Assembly: GCF_029639405.1 (NCBI RefSeq)
Contig: NZ_CP121274.1
Coordinates: 2,790,001-2,854,000, forward strand
Length of the DNA: 64,000 nucleotides
Direction: 5' to 3'
DNA from: Microbacterium proteolyticum
GTDB lineage: Bacteria; Actinomycetota; Actinomycetes; Actinomycetales; Microbacteriaceae
The notes beneath the pieces are model-generated. The model saw only the letters and a list, made by a program, of their open reading frames with translations. It searched no databases and was not told where the DNA came from. The translations under genes and the position numbers were made by a program. This document shows positions 1 to 8,411 of the stretch, in pieces. Position 1 is the first letter of the stretch; each line of letters opens with the position of its first letter.

Positions 1-555
1 GAGTACGTGCCCGACCGGGCGTTCTGGGAGCCGTTTGCTCCGGACCTCATCGGACTCATCGGCCGCGAGTACACGCCGGGTACGGCGAGTCCCGTGTTCG
101 ACGTGAACGGGGTCGGTGTCGGACTCGCGATCTGCTTCGACGTGATCTACGACGACGTCGTCTGGGACGGTGCGGATCAGGGCGCCCAGGTGTTCATGTT
201 CCAGACGAACAACGCCGACTTCCGCGGGACCGACGAGAACCTGCAGCAGCTCGCGTTCGCCCGCATGAGGGCGATCGAGACGGGGCGCTCGGTCGTCAAC
301 CTCTCGACGGTCGGCACCAGCCAGGTGATCGCCCCCGACGGGGCGACGCTCGACCAGCTCCCCGTGGACGTGGCCGGACACATGATCACCGATGTGCCGC
401 TGCGGACGGGGCTCACCCCCGCCGTCGTGATCGGCCCGGCGGTGAAGATCGTCCTGGGGTGGGGGAGTCTCCTCGCCCTTATGGCGCTGGGCGTGGGGGT
501 TCTGGTCCGCGGGCGCACGAACAAGACGCCGGCTCCCGAGGGAACCGGCGCCTGA
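1..555 (+). CDS. lnt: apolipoprotein N-acyltransferase, C-terminal part
   Basis: The gene enters from the left edge in frame 1 and ends at a TGA. Lnt moves an acyl chain from phospholipid to the N-terminal cysteine of lipoproteins in the membrane. The fragment carries the end of the nitrilase-like domain: the nucleophile Cys is in the ICFDVIYDD stretch (residue 45 of the fragment), followed by the conserved FQTNNADFRGTDENLQQ and FARMRAIETGRS regions. A last membrane helix spans about residues 143-166, followed by a short basic tail. It converges on rbpA with only 14 bp between stop codons. The N-terminal membrane helices lie outside the window. Confidence 0.93.
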   Translation, partial: EYVPDRAFWEPFAPDLIGLIGREYTPGTASPVFDVNGVGVGLAICFDVIYDDVVWDGADQGAQVFMFQTNNADFRGTDENLQQLAFARMRAIETGRSVVNLSTVGTSQVIAPDGATLDQLPVDVAGHMITDVPLRTGLTPAVVIGPAVKIVLGWGSLLALMALGVGVLVRGRTNKTPAPEGTGA

Positions 556-569
556 ATCCGTGATCCGCG

Positions 570-938
570 TTACGCGCTGATCTTCTGATCTCCGCCGCGG
601 CGGGAGCGCAGGAACGCGAGGCGCTCCTCCAGGAGCTCCTCGAGCTCGGGGATCGTGCGACGCTCCAGGAGCATGTCCCAGTGCGTGCGGGGTGCCTTGT
701 CGTCGCTGTGGTCGACGGTGGCGGTGCCTTCGCCGATGCGAAGCAGAGCCTCAGCGCCGCAGGTGCGGCACTCCCATGCCGGGGGCACCTCGGCGTCGGC
801 GGCGAAGGTGAGCACCGTCTCGCGCCCGCAGGTGCTGCAGGCGTAGGTGTGCTGGGCCCGGTCGTGGAACACGACCCCGTCTTCGCTCTGAAGGCTCTGT
901 GCGCCGAGTCGGATGCCTCGAAGACTGCGATCTGCCAT
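570..938 (-). CDS. rbpA: RNA polymerase-binding protein RbpA
   Basis: Predicted 122 residues. RbpA binds the beta' subunit and group 1 sigma factors and stabilises the open promoter complex in actinobacteria. The start at 938 gives the family N-terminus MADRSLRGIRLGAQS and has AGAGGA upstream; a longer in-frame start at 1022 lacks homology. Two CxxC pairs (CSTCG and CRTCG) frame the zinc-type core. The sigma-interacting C-terminus carries the hallmark RTHWDMLLERRTIPELEELLEE. As in Mycobacterium, it sits beside lnt. Confidence 0.95.
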   Translation of the reverse strand: MADRSLRGIRLGAQSLQSEDGVVFHDRAQHTYACSTCGRETVLTFAADAEVPPAWECRTCGAEALLRIGEGTATVDHSDDKAPRTHWDMLLERRTIPELEELLEERLAFLRSRRGGDQKISA

Positions 939-962
939 TGTGTGGTCCTCTCGTCGGTCCCC

Positions 963-969
963 ATGTATA
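963..969 (-). promoter_or_regulatory. rbpA promoter, -10 TATACAT
   Basis: The minus strand reads TATACAT about 25 bp before the rbpA start codon, a good actinobacterial -10. Upstream, CGAAT-N19-GTT is near but not equal to the SigR/SigH pattern GGAAT-N18-GTT. Stress-sigma control of rbpA is known in Streptomyces, so this is only suggestive. Confidence 0.45.
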
Positions 970-1047
970 ACGGCCGCACCTGTGCGCTTTATTCGAACAA
1001 GGGGCTCCCTGACAGGATTCACAGAGGATGCTCAGGCCACCGGGGGT

Positions 1048-1830
1048 TCAGCGTCCGTTCACCACGGCGAGCGCGAGGTCCGCGTGGTCGGTGACGAGCC
1101 CGTCGACGCCCAGGTCCAGCAGCCGCTCCATGTCGGCGGGGTCGTTCACGGTCCAGACGTGGACCTCGACGCCGGCGGCGTGCGCGGCACGCACGAGCCC
1201 GCGGGTGACGACGCGGATCGGGCCCTGCCGCTCGGGGATCTGGAGCGCGTCAAGGCCGCCGAGCAGCCGCTCGACCCGGCGTCGCAGGCCGAGAGCCTGT
1301 GCCGCGACGAGCCGCCCGACGGTGGCCGAGCCGGGGGAGGTTGCGGGGGGAAGAGACGCGCCGGCCGTCACGGCCGCCGCCAGCGCGACGCGGCGCCGAT
1401 CGTCGGAGAAGCTCGTCACGAGGACGCGCGCGGCGTGCGGGGCGATCAGCCGGCCGACGGGCTCGGCGGCGGCCTCCGCCTTGACGTCGAGGTTGAACCG
1501 GACATCGGGGAACGCCTCGAGGGCCTGCGGCAGGGTCACCAGTCCGCCGCGGTCGGCCATGAGCTCTTCGAGCTCGGGCAGGCGGACATCGGAGATCTTC
1601 CGCGGGTCGCCGGCGACGCGGTCCAGATCGTCGTCGTGGAACAGGACCACCACGCCGTCGGCGGTGAGGTGACAGTCGGACTCGACGTACTCGACGCCGG
1701 CCGCGTGCGCCCCGGCCACGGCGGCGAAGGAGTTCTCGACGACCCCGAGGGTGGCGTCGTGCGCGGTCACGAGCCCCCGGTGCGCGAGGACGCGCGGCGG
1801 CGCGGGGGAGAGGTAGGGATGGCGAGTCAT
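1048..1830 (-). CDS. glycerophosphodiester phosphodiesterase
   Basis: Predicted 260 residues, no signal peptide. The family hydrolyses glycerophosphodiesters to sn-glycerol-3-phosphate and an alcohol on a TIM barrel. Visible motifs are H17-R18 (AHRG), E32-N33, the metal site around E50/D52, and H65-D66 in LFHDDDLDRV. The C-terminal barrel strands VHVWTVNDPADMERLLDLGVD are typical. The ATG at 1830 overlaps the stop of the SPFH gene by 4 bp (ATGA), so nfeD, SPFH gene and this gene form one coupled operon. Substrate head group cannot be told. Confidence 0.9.
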   Translation of the reverse strand: MTRHPYLSPAPPRVLAHRGLVTAHDATLGVVENSFAAVAGAHAAGVEYVESDCHLTADGVVVLFHDDDLDRVAGDPRKISDVRLPELEELMADRGGLVTLPQALEAFPDVRFNLDVKAEAAAEPVGRLIAPHAARVLVTSFSDDRRRVALAAAVTAGASLPPATSPGSATVGRLVAAQALGLRRRVERLLGGLDALQIPERQGPIRVVTRGLVRAAHAAGVEVHVWTVNDPADMERLLDLGVDGLVTDHADLALAVVNGR

Positions 1831-2834
1831 GAGCCGGCGGGGGTGGCGCTGCCACGCTCGTCGGCGACGCCCACGGCGGGGCTCACTGCGGACTCGACGG
1901 TCGGGGAGTCCGCGGTCGTCGCCGCATCCGGCTGCCCGGTGGTACGGGTTCCGAACGCGCCCGAGATGCCCTTGAGCGCCTCGGTGAACTCGCTCGGGAT
2001 GATCCACAGCTTGCTTGACGCGCTGTCGCTGATCTTCGGCAGCGTCTGCAGGTACTGGTACGCCAGGAGCTTGTCGTCGGGGCGCCCTTCGTGGATCGCC
2101 GTGAACACCGCCTCGATGGCTCGCGCCTCGCCCTCCGCGCGCAGCACCGCGGCCTGCTTGTCGCCCTCGGCCTGGAGGATGGCCGCCTGCCGGCGCCCCT
2201 CCGCCTCGAGGATCTGCGACTGCTTCGAGCCCTCGGCGGTGAGGATCGCGGCGCGACGATCCCGCTCCGCACGCATCTGCTTCTCCATGGAGTCCTGGAT
2301 GGAGACGGGCGGATCGATGGCCTTCAGCTCGACGCGGCCGACCCGGATGCCCCACTTGCCCGTCGCTTCGTCGAGCACCACCCGGAGCTGTCCGTTGATG
2401 TTGTCGCGACTGGTGAGGGCCTCCTCCAGGTTCAGGCCGCCCACGACGTTGCGCAGGGTGGTGGTCGTCAGCTGCTCGACGGCGCCGAGGTAATTGGCGA
2501 TCTCGTACGTCGCCGCGCGGGCGTCGGTGACCTGGAAGTACACGACGGTGTCGATCGAGACGACGAGGTTGTCCTCGGTGATCACCGGCTGGGGCGGGAA
2601 CGACACCACCTGCTCGCGCATGTCGATGAGCGGTCGCACGCGGTCCACGAAGGGCACCACGATGTTCAAGCCCGGCAAGAGGGTCTTGTGGTAGCGACCC
2701 AGCCGCTCGACGACCCCGGCGCGGGCCTGCGGGATGATGCGGATCGCCCGGAAGATGGTGACGATCGCCAGGATCGCGACGGCGATCGCGAGCGCCCAGC
2801 CGATCGCGGTGGGAAGCAGATTGTCGGCGTTCAC
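1827..2834 (-). CDS. SPFH/Band 7 (stomatin-like) membrane protein
   Basis: Predicted 335 residues, GTG start. One N-terminal membrane helix (about 8-30) is followed by a Band 7 domain (about 35-200, with PGLNIVVPFVDRV and VDMREQVV-like strands). A long Ala/Glu/Gln coiled coil (about 190-255) carries repeated AEG units (AEGSKQ, AEGRRQ, AEGDKQ, AEGEAR). The C-terminal 35 residues are Pro/Thr/Ser-rich. Such proteins form oligomeric membrane scaffolds and are often paired with NfeD, as here: the start overlaps the nfeD stop by 4 bp (GTGA). The client protease or partner is unknown. Confidence 0.92.
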   Translation of the reverse strand: MNADNLLPTAIGWALAIAVAILAIVTIFRAIRIIPQARAGVVERLGRYHKTLLPGLNIVVPFVDRVRPLIDMREQVVSFPPQPVITEDNLVVSIDTVVYFQVTDARAATYEIANYLGAVEQLTTTTLRNVVGGLNLEEALTSRDNINGQLRVVLDEATGKWGIRVGRVELKAIDPPVSIQDSMEKQMRAERDRRAAILTAEGSKQSQILEAEGRRQAAILQAEGDKQAAVLRAEGEARAIEAVFTAIHEGRPDDKLLAYQYLQTLPKISDSASSKLWIIPSEFTEALKGISGAFGTRTTGQPDAATTADSPTVESAVSPAVGVADERGSATPAGS

Positions 2835-3304
2835 GATGTGGTCTCCTGCCCTCGCGCACGGACGACGGCGGTGGCACCGTCGATACGCGCGACCTCGATG
2901 TGCGCCCCCGGGTGCAGGCGCGTGTCACCGTCGCAGCGGGCCGTCCAGACGTCGCCGTTCGCGAGCTTGACCTGCCCCGCGACCCGCGAGACGGTCATCA
3001 GCACCTCTCCCTCGAGGCCGAGGAGCGCTTCGACGTTCGAGGGGCGCGTGTCCGCGGAGCGCTGCAGGCGCTGGAGCATGCGCGGGCGGAGGAACACCAC
3101 CAGAGCGATCGCGGCCGTCGCGGCGATGATCACCTGCAGCCACAGCGGCGCGCCCCCGAGGTCGGCGACGAGCCCGACGATGCCGCCCAGCGCCAGCATG
3201 AGGAACGTCAGCTCGACGGTGAGCATCTCGATGACGAGGAAGACCAGGATCAACAGCAGCCAGAAGATCCAGGCGAACGTGTCGATGGTGGAGAGAACGT
3301 CCAT
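2831..3304 (-). CDS. NfeD family membrane protein
   Basis: Predicted 157 residues. Three hydrophobic segments fill roughly residues 8-75 and a C-terminal OB-like beta domain (about 95-150) contains GLEGEVLMTVSRVAGQVKL, the NfeD pattern. The ATG at 3304 is preceded by a perfect AGGAGG six bases upstream, which rules out the longer in-frame start at 3562. NfeD short forms act with SPFH proteins in membrane microdomains, and the downstream gene is exactly such a protein, overlapping by 4 bp. Confidence 0.9.
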   Translation of the reverse strand: MDVLSTIDTFAWIFWLLLILVFLVIEMLTVELTFLMLALGGIVGLVADLGGAPLWLQVIIAATAAIALVVFLRPRMLQRLQRSADTRPSNVEALLGLEGEVLMTVSRVAGQVKLANGDVWTARCDGDTRLHPGAHIEVARIDGATAVVRARGQETTS

Positions 3305-3479
3305 TTCGCACCTCCTGTGCCCGAACGTAGCACGCGCCCACGGGGCCGAGGCCGGATGCCGCGGACCATCCCCGGGACCCCCTCCTCGGGCTCGCGGCAT
3401 CCCGGTCGGTAGGCTGGGGTCTTGTCGTGTCCGCCGGCGTCGGCGGTCGGCATCCGATCTCGAACCATCAGGAGTTCCC

Positions 3480-4244
3480 GTGTCCCAGACCCTCCCGTCC
3501 GGCTCCCTGAGCGGCAAGACCGCCCTCGTCACCGGCTCGTCGCGCGGCATCGGCGCCGACACGGTGCGCTACTTCGCCGAGGCCGGCGCGAACGTCGTCA
3601 TCAACTTCCGCAACAAGGCCCCCCGCGCCGAGAAGCTCGCCGCGCAGCTGCGCGAGCTGGGCGTCGAGGCGCTCGTGGTCGGTGCCGACCTCACCGACCC
3701 GGCGTCGGTGCAGGCGATGTTCGACGAGGTCGAGCGGACGTTCGGCGGCCTCGACGTGCTCGTCCTCAACGCCTCCGGCGGCATGGAGTCGGGCATGGCC
3801 GAGGACTACGCGTTGAAGCTCAACCGCGACGCGCAGGTCAACGTCCTCGAGTCCGCGCTGCCGATCCTGCGCGAGGGATCGCGCGTCGTGTTCGTCACGA
3901 GCCACCAGGCGCACTTCATCCGGACGACGCCGACGATGCCGGAGTACGAGCCCGTGGCGCTGTCCAAGCGTGCCGGCGAAGACGCCCTGCGCGAGCGCAT
4001 CCCCGCCCTCGAGGAGCGTGGGGTCGGCTTCACGGTCGTCTCGGGCGACATGATCGAGGGCACCATCACCGCGACGCTGCTCGAGCGCGCGAACCCGGGT
4101 GCGATCGCCGCGCGCCGCGAAGACGCGGGCAAGCTCTACAACGTCGCCGAGTTCGCCGCCGAGGTGGCGCGTGCCGCGCTCGACCCGGTCCCCGCGGACA
4201 ACACCCGCCTCGTCGGAGACACGGACTCGTTCGGAGGGGAGTGA
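3480..4244 (+). CDS. atypical SDR family oxidoreductase
   Basis: Predicted 254 residues from a GTG with AGGAG upstream. The N-terminal nucleotide-binding motif TGSSRGIG (residues 18-25) and the NASG equivalent of NNAG are clear. The catalytic signature is not canonical: the segment is EYEPVALSKRAGE, so the position four before the Lys is Val, and the nearest Tyr is seven before it. Loop length between the Ser (VTSHQ) and Lys is also longer than usual. It may be a non-canonical reductase or a binding protein. It lies 2 bp upstream of an S9 peptidase on the same strand. Substrate unknown. Confidence 0.82.
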   Translation: MSQTLPSGSLSGKTALVTGSSRGIGADTVRYFAEAGANVVINFRNKAPRAEKLAAQLRELGVEALVVGADLTDPASVQAMFDEVERTFGGLDVLVLNASGGMESGMAEDYALKLNRDAQVNVLESALPILREGSRVVFVTSHQAHFIRTTPTMPEYEPVALSKRAGEDALRERIPALEERGVGFTVVSGDMIEGTITATLLERANPGAIAARREDAGKLYNVAEFAAEVARAALDPVPADNTRLVGDTDSFGGE

Positions 4245-4246
4245 GC

Positions 4247-6217
4247 ATGCGCGCCCACGACATCGAGACCCTTGTGTCGGTCGGGCGCCCCGCGCTCGCG
4301 TCCGACGGCGCCTTCGCCGTCTACGCCACATCCCGCCCCGACATCGCGGCCGACCGCGCCGTGGGGCAGCTGTGGCGCGTCGACCTGCCCGACGGCGCGC
4401 CGAGCCGCCTCACTCGCGGCGTCGCGGACGGCGCGCCGCGGCTGTCGCCCGACGACTCCGCGATCGCGTTCCTGCGCGCCGACGCACGCGGGCGCGCGCA
4501 GGTCTTCGTCGTCGCGGCCGCGGGCGGCGAGCCCGTGCAGGTCACCGACCAGGCCGGGGGAGTGACCGACCTGTCCTGGTCGCCCGACGGCACGCGGGTG
4601 GCGTTCACGGCCCGGATCGTCGAGCCCGGCCGCTACGGAACGGTGGAGGGCCGGGATGCCGCAGCCGAACCGCCGCGGCGGATCACCGGCATCCGCTGGC
4701 ACGCGAACGGGCACGGCTACCTGGATCGTCCCGCGCACCTGTTCGTCGTGGACGTGCCCGCGACCGACGCCGAGCCGTTCTACGAGCCGGCGCCCGACGT
4801 CGTCACCCCCGAGAAGCGGATCGTCGCCGCCACCCCGCGCCGACTCACGGATGGTGCGACGAGCTGGTCGGGTCTCGCGTGGACCGCGGACGGACGTGAA
4901 CTGCTGAGCATCCCCGATGTGATCGAGGATCGCGTCCCGGACCTGCGGTCGCGCGTCGTCGCCGTCTCGGTCGACGGCGCGGGGGAGCGCGAGGTCGTCG
5001 GCACCGCGGCGAACCTGTCCGTGGATGAGGTCGCGATCGCCCCGGACGGCGTGGTGTTCCTGCGCGGCAACGACGTCGGGCCCTCGGGCGTGGACTTCGT
5101 CGCCCCGGGCACCGCCGTGTGGCTGCTGGAGGACGATGGTCCGCGTGCGCTGACCGACCCCGAGACCATCGACCTCGGCGAGGTCGGCTCGCACCTGTCG
5201 TTCGCGGGCGACGACGTGCTCGTGCAGGACCGCACCCGCGGCCGCGTGCGCCTGCTGCGCGTCACGCGTCAGGGGGACGCTGCTGAGGTCGTCGGCGGCG
5301 ATATCGAGGTGACGGGGCACGCGTCCGGCGGCGGGCGAATCGTCGCCGCGGTCGCCGCGCCGACGTCGTTCGGGGAGCTCGTCCTCGTCGAGAACGACAC
5401 CTGGCGCAGCCTCACCGACCACGGCGGGCCGGCCCGCGAGAAGAACATCGTCGTTCCCGAGGAGCGCGAGATCGCCGGACGCGACGGGTACCCCGTCCAC
5501 GGCTGGGTCGCCGTCCCCGAGGGCGAGGGGCCGTTCCCCGTGATCCTGCAGATCCACGGTGGTCCGTACGCGTCCTACGGCATCCATCTCTTCGACGAGA
5601 CGCAGGTGCTGGTGGATGCCGGCTACGCGGTGGTGTACAGCAATCCGCGGGGGAGTGCCGGATACGGCCGCGCCCACGGCCGCTCGATCCGTCAGGCGAT
5701 GGGCACCCTCGACTACTTCGACGTCATCGACTTCTTCGATGGCGTGGTCGGCTCCGACCCGCGGCTGGACGGTGGGCGCGTCGGCATCCAGGGCGGGTCC
5801 TACGGCGGGTACATGACGGCGTGGATCATCGCGCACGACCACCGGTTCGCCGGGGCGATCGTGGAGCGCGGATTCCTCGACCCGACGGCGTTCCCCGGCT
5901 CGAGCGACATCGGCTCGTTCTTCGGTCAGGAGTACGTCGGCACCGACCCGGCGCGGATCGCCGCGCAGAGCCCGATGGCGGTCGTCGACGAGGTGCGCAC
6001 GCCCACGCTCGTGCTGCACTCGGAGCTCGACTACCGCTGCCCGCTCGAACAGGCGACGCGTTATTACTCGGCGTTGAAGCACAACGGCGTCGAGGCCGAG
6101 ATGCTCGTCTTCCCCGGCGAGGATCACGAGCTCACCCGCGCCGGTCGTCCGCGTCATCGCGTGCAGCGGTTCGACGCGGTCCTGGAGTGGTGGGCGCGGC
6201 ACCTCCCCGTCGCCTGA
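4247..6217 (+). CDS. S9 family prolyl oligopeptidase (acylaminoacyl-peptidase type)
   Basis: Predicted 656 residues, no signal peptide, so cytoplasmic. The N-terminal half is a beta-propeller with WD40-like repeats (LSPDDSAIAFLR, LSWSPDGTRVAF, LAWTADGREL). The C-terminal alpha/beta hydrolase has the S9 nucleophile elbow GGSYGGY (Ser518), Asp595 in ELDYRCP and His627 in EDHEL. It probably trims short peptides. ATG at 4247 is preceded by GGAGGGGA; an in-frame GTG two codons earlier is possible. It is likely co-transcribed with the SDR. Confidence 0.9.
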   Translation: MRAHDIETLVSVGRPALASDGAFAVYATSRPDIAADRAVGQLWRVDLPDGAPSRLTRGVADGAPRLSPDDSAIAFLRADARGRAQVFVVAAAGGEPVQVTDQAGGVTDLSWSPDGTRVAFTARIVEPGRYGTVEGRDAAAEPPRRITGIRWHANGHGYLDRPAHLFVVDVPATDAEPFYEPAPDVVTPEKRIVAATPRRLTDGATSWSGLAWTADGRELLSIPDVIEDRVPDLRSRVVAVSVDGAGEREVVGTAANLSVDEVAIAPDGVVFLRGNDVGPSGVDFVAPGTAVWLLEDDGPRALTDPETIDLGEVGSHLSFAGDDVLVQDRTRGRVRLLRVTRQGDAAEVVGGDIEVTGHASGGGRIVAAVAAPTSFGELVLVENDTWRSLTDHGGPAREKNIVVPEEREIAGRDGYPVHGWVAVPEGEGPFPVILQIHGGPYASYGIHLFDETQVLVDAGYAVVYSNPRGSAGYGRAHGRSIRQAMGTLDYFDVIDFFDGVVGSDPRLDGGRVGIQGGSYGGYMTAWIIAHDHRFAGAIVERGFLDPTAFPGSSDIGSFFGQEYVGTDPARIAAQSPMAVVDEVRTPTLVLHSELDYRCPLEQATRYYSALKHNGVEAEMLVFPGEDHELTRAGRPRHRVQRFDAVLEWWARHLPVA

Positions 6218-6224
6218 ACGAGAA

Positions 6225-6260
6225 CGAGGGGCCTGGATGCCGCGGCATCCAGGCCCCTCG
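6225..6260. terminator. bidirectional terminator with 17-bp perfect stem
   Basis: CGAGGGGCCTGGATGCC (6225-6241) pairs perfectly with 6244-6260 across a 2-nt GC centre, between convergent genes. No clear T-run follows. The stem includes the GGATGCC/GGCATCC word that is abundant across this window. Confidence 0.85.
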
Positions 6261-6272
6261 TCGTTCGATGTC

Positions 6273-6824
6273 TCAGGCGACCTTGCCGAACTGGATCGCC
6301 CGGACGATCTGGAACACACCCAGGACGATCAGCGAGGCGCCGATCAGGATGAAGAGCGTCACCGCACCGAGCAGCGGCGAGAACAGCAGGACGATTCCGG
6401 CGACGATGCTGATGATCGCGAAGAAGATCGTCCAGCCGCGTCCCGAGCCGTGGCCGAGCGTCGTGAGCGAGACGACGCCCTCGATGATCCACAGGATGCC
6501 GACGAGCGTCCCGATGAAGACGCCGAACCACACGGTCGTGGCAGCGAGGTTCGCGAACGAGAAGATGCCCGCGGCGATGAACAGCAGGCCGAGCACGATG
6601 TAACCGATCCGGGCCCAGCCGGCGCGGAAGAAGATGCCGATCCCGATGTTGACCAGGCCGGCGATGATGACGTAGACCGCGATGATGGCGACGGCGACCT
6701 GGGCGCTGCGCCCGGGCCAGAGGAGGATCAGCAGACCCACGATCAGTGAGATCGCACCGCTGACGGCCAGAGCCGTGCGCACAGCCCGCAGGGCGGGAGT
6801 ACCGGACGAGGTGGAGGTGGTCAT
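6273..6824 (-). CDS. HdeD-like DUF308 membrane protein
   Basis: Predicted 183 residues with six closely spaced hydrophobic helices in three similar pairs, each with the LxxGxxxLxxP or GxxxI pattern of DUF308/HdeD proteins. RBS AGGAAAGG lies upstream of the ATG, and a minus-strand TAGGGT at about 6868-6873 is a candidate -10 with a leader of about 40 nt. HdeD is an acid-stress membrane protein in enterobacteria; the actinobacterial role is not established. Confidence 0.85.
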   Translation of the reverse strand: MTTSTSSGTPALRAVRTALAVSGAISLIVGLLILLWPGRSAQVAVAIIAVYVIIAGLVNIGIGIFFRAGWARIGYIVLGLLFIAAGIFSFANLAATTVWFGVFIGTLVGILWIIEGVVSLTTLGHGSGRGWTIFFAIISIVAGIVLLFSPLLGAVTLFILIGASLIVLGVFQIVRAIQFGKVA

Positions 6825-6903
6825 GGCGAGCCTTTCCTGGGTGAACGCTGAAAGCTTCGAGCCCCACCCTAGACCCTGGGGTGAATGTCGTGGGGGAGCG
6901 GTC

Positions 6904-7821
6904 TCAGCCCAGTAACAGGGCGACTCCGAACAGCACCGGGAGACACCCGAGGGTGGAGATGAACACGACGTCGCGGGAGAGGATCTCGCCGACCCCGTAT
7001 CGCTGTGCGAAGTTGAAGACGTTCTGCGCCGTCGGGAGCGCCGCGAGCGTCACGACGATCAAGATCTGATCGGCCGGCAAAGCGAACGCGAGCGCGACGC
7101 CCCACGCGATCGCCGGCATCGCCACGAGCTTGAGCACCGACGCGATGATGACGTCGACGCGTCGCCCGGGCTCGGTCAGCACGCGCTGTCCGTACAGTGA
7201 CATCCCGTACGACATCAACAGGATGGGCACGCACGCCGCGGCGAAGAACGCCAGCGGGTCCATGACGATGGGCGGCAGGTGGATGCCGAGCACCGCGACG
7301 AGCACACCGAGCGCCGAGCCGATGAGCATCGGGTTCTTCGCCGTCTGCGCGAGGATCCGCCGCGGGGAGCGCGAGCCGGAGGTCGCGGCATCCAGGATCC
7401 CCAGAGCGATGGGCATGAGGACGAGCAGCTGGAACAGGATCACGGGCGCCGAGTACGCGGCGTCGCCGAGCATGTAGAGCGAGATCGGGATGCCGATGTT
7501 GTTGCTGTTCACCTGGCCCGCCGACAGCGAGCCGATGACCGTTTCGGCGGTACGGCGGCGCAGTACGAATCTCGACACCAGCGCGTACCCGAGGATGATG
7601 ATCGCCGCGGTGATCATCGACACGGGGAGCAGCGCGGAGAACAGCGTCTTCACGTCGGCGCGGGCCAGCACGACGAACAGCAGGAACGGTGACAGGACGA
7701 AGAACGTCAGACGGCTGAGCACCGGGCGGGCGTGCGGTCCGAGCAGGTCGATCCGCGCGATGACGTAGCCGACGACGACGGCGAGGGCGATGACGGCGAA
7801 GCCGGTGAGGATGCCGCTCAC
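6904..7821 (-). CDS. AEC family permease (auxin efflux carrier-like)
   Basis: Predicted 305 residues with about ten membrane helices. The conserved AEC feature GQVNSNNIGIPIS in the middle and the C-terminal half with LPTAQNVFNFAQRYG identify the family, which exports organic anions such as malate or malonate. I prefer the GTG at 7821: it has GGGAG seven bases upstream and overlaps the stop of a small uORF (GTGA). An ATG six codons upstream (7839) lacks an RBS. Substrate cannot be inferred. Confidence 0.87.
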   Translation of the reverse strand: MSGILTGFAVIALAVVVGYVIARIDLLGPHARPVLSRLTFFVLSPFLLFVVLARADVKTLFSALLPVSMITAAIIILGYALVSRFVLRRRTAETVIGSLSAGQVNSNNIGIPISLYMLGDAAYSAPVILFQLLVLMPIALGILDAATSGSRSPRRILAQTAKNPMLIGSALGVLVAVLGIHLPPIVMDPLAFFAAACVPILLMSYGMSLYGQRVLTEPGRRVDVIIASVLKLVAMPAIAWGVALAFALPADQILIVVTLAALPTAQNVFNFAQRYGVGEILSRDVVFISTLGCLPVLFGVALLLG

Positions 7822-7874
7822 TCGGCGGCTCCCGGGCATGCCCGCGCGCCGCGGGGGCGACGTCGCGATTCCAT
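7818..7874 (-). CDS. 18-codon arginine-rich uORF before the AEC permease
   Basis: ATG at 7874 begins a short frame ending in TGA at 7818-7820, giving [18 protein letters not shown] with five Arg and one Cys. Its stop overlaps the permease GTG start (GTGA). A -10 TAGGCT lies 7 nt upstream of the ATG, so it would be translated from a leaderless mRNA. It may couple or attenuate translation of the permease. No homology is expected for so short a peptide, so this rests on architecture only. Confidence 0.4.
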   Translation of the reverse strand: MESRRRPRGARACPGAAE

Positions 7875-7881
7875 CGAGGCG

Positions 7882-7887
7882 AGCCTA
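7882..7887 (-). promoter_or_regulatory. leaderless -10 TAGGCT for uORF/AEC permease
   Basis: TAGGCT on the minus strand ends 7 nt before the ATG at 7874, the spacing expected when transcription starts at the start codon. Confidence 0.5.
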
Positions 7888-7923
7888 GCCCGGTCGCGCG
7901 ACGTCGGCGGACGGCGTGGCGGG

Positions 7924-8310
7924 TCAGAGCGCGATGCGTGTGCCCGGGCCCAGGTCGATCGTGACGGACGTGCCGCGGGGAACAGGAGCCGGCACGCGAT
8001 AGGCGGTGGGACCGAGGTCGGCCGTGCACACCGGCCCACCACTCGTCTCCAGTCTGATCTCGAAAGAGCCGTCGGCGGTTTCGGAGATCTCCCGAGGCTC
8101 GTTCGGGCAGGAGGAACTGCCGTACGTGAGGATCAGCCAGGCGTCCTCATCCTGGTCCCAGGCGACCGTCGGCGGAGGGTCGAGGAGGTGGCCGGAGGAC
8201 GTCAACTCGTCCGGGATGGTGTCCAGCCTCACGGCGCCCAGGCTGTTCGCGCACCCGGCCAATCCCGCGACCAGCAGCAGGGCGAGTGACGCGATGCTCA
8301 GACGGCGCAT
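7924..8310 (-). CDS. putative lipoprotein
   Basis: Predicted 128 residues. MRR, a hydrophobic stretch and the lipobox LAGC (Cys20) predict a lipid-anchored exported protein. The mature part has no family I recognise; it is acidic, beta-rich in appearance, with one further Cys pair (SSCPNEP and GGPVCTAD) that could form a disulfide. RBS AAAGGA lies nine bases before the ATG. It is the last gene before the dif region and is transcribed away from it. Confidence 0.75.
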   Translation of the reverse strand: MRRLSIASLALLLVAGLAGCANSLGAVRLDTIPDELTSSGHLLDPPPTVAWDQDEDAWLILTYGSSSCPNEPREISETADGSFEIRLETSGGPVCTADLGPTAYRVPAPVPRGTSVTIDLGPGTRIAL

Positions 8311-8411
8311 GCTCGCATCCTTTCAGCGACGCGTGTTCGTCACGCAGTTCGCGACCGAATCGTTGCACGGGCGCGTAGCGGAGGGCGGGTCCCGGAGCGG
8401 CAACACGGGTG

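Noticed and set aside
4136..6319. 727-codon minus-strand frame opposite the S9 peptidase
   Set aside because: Shadow frame; the + strand protein has the full catalytic triad.
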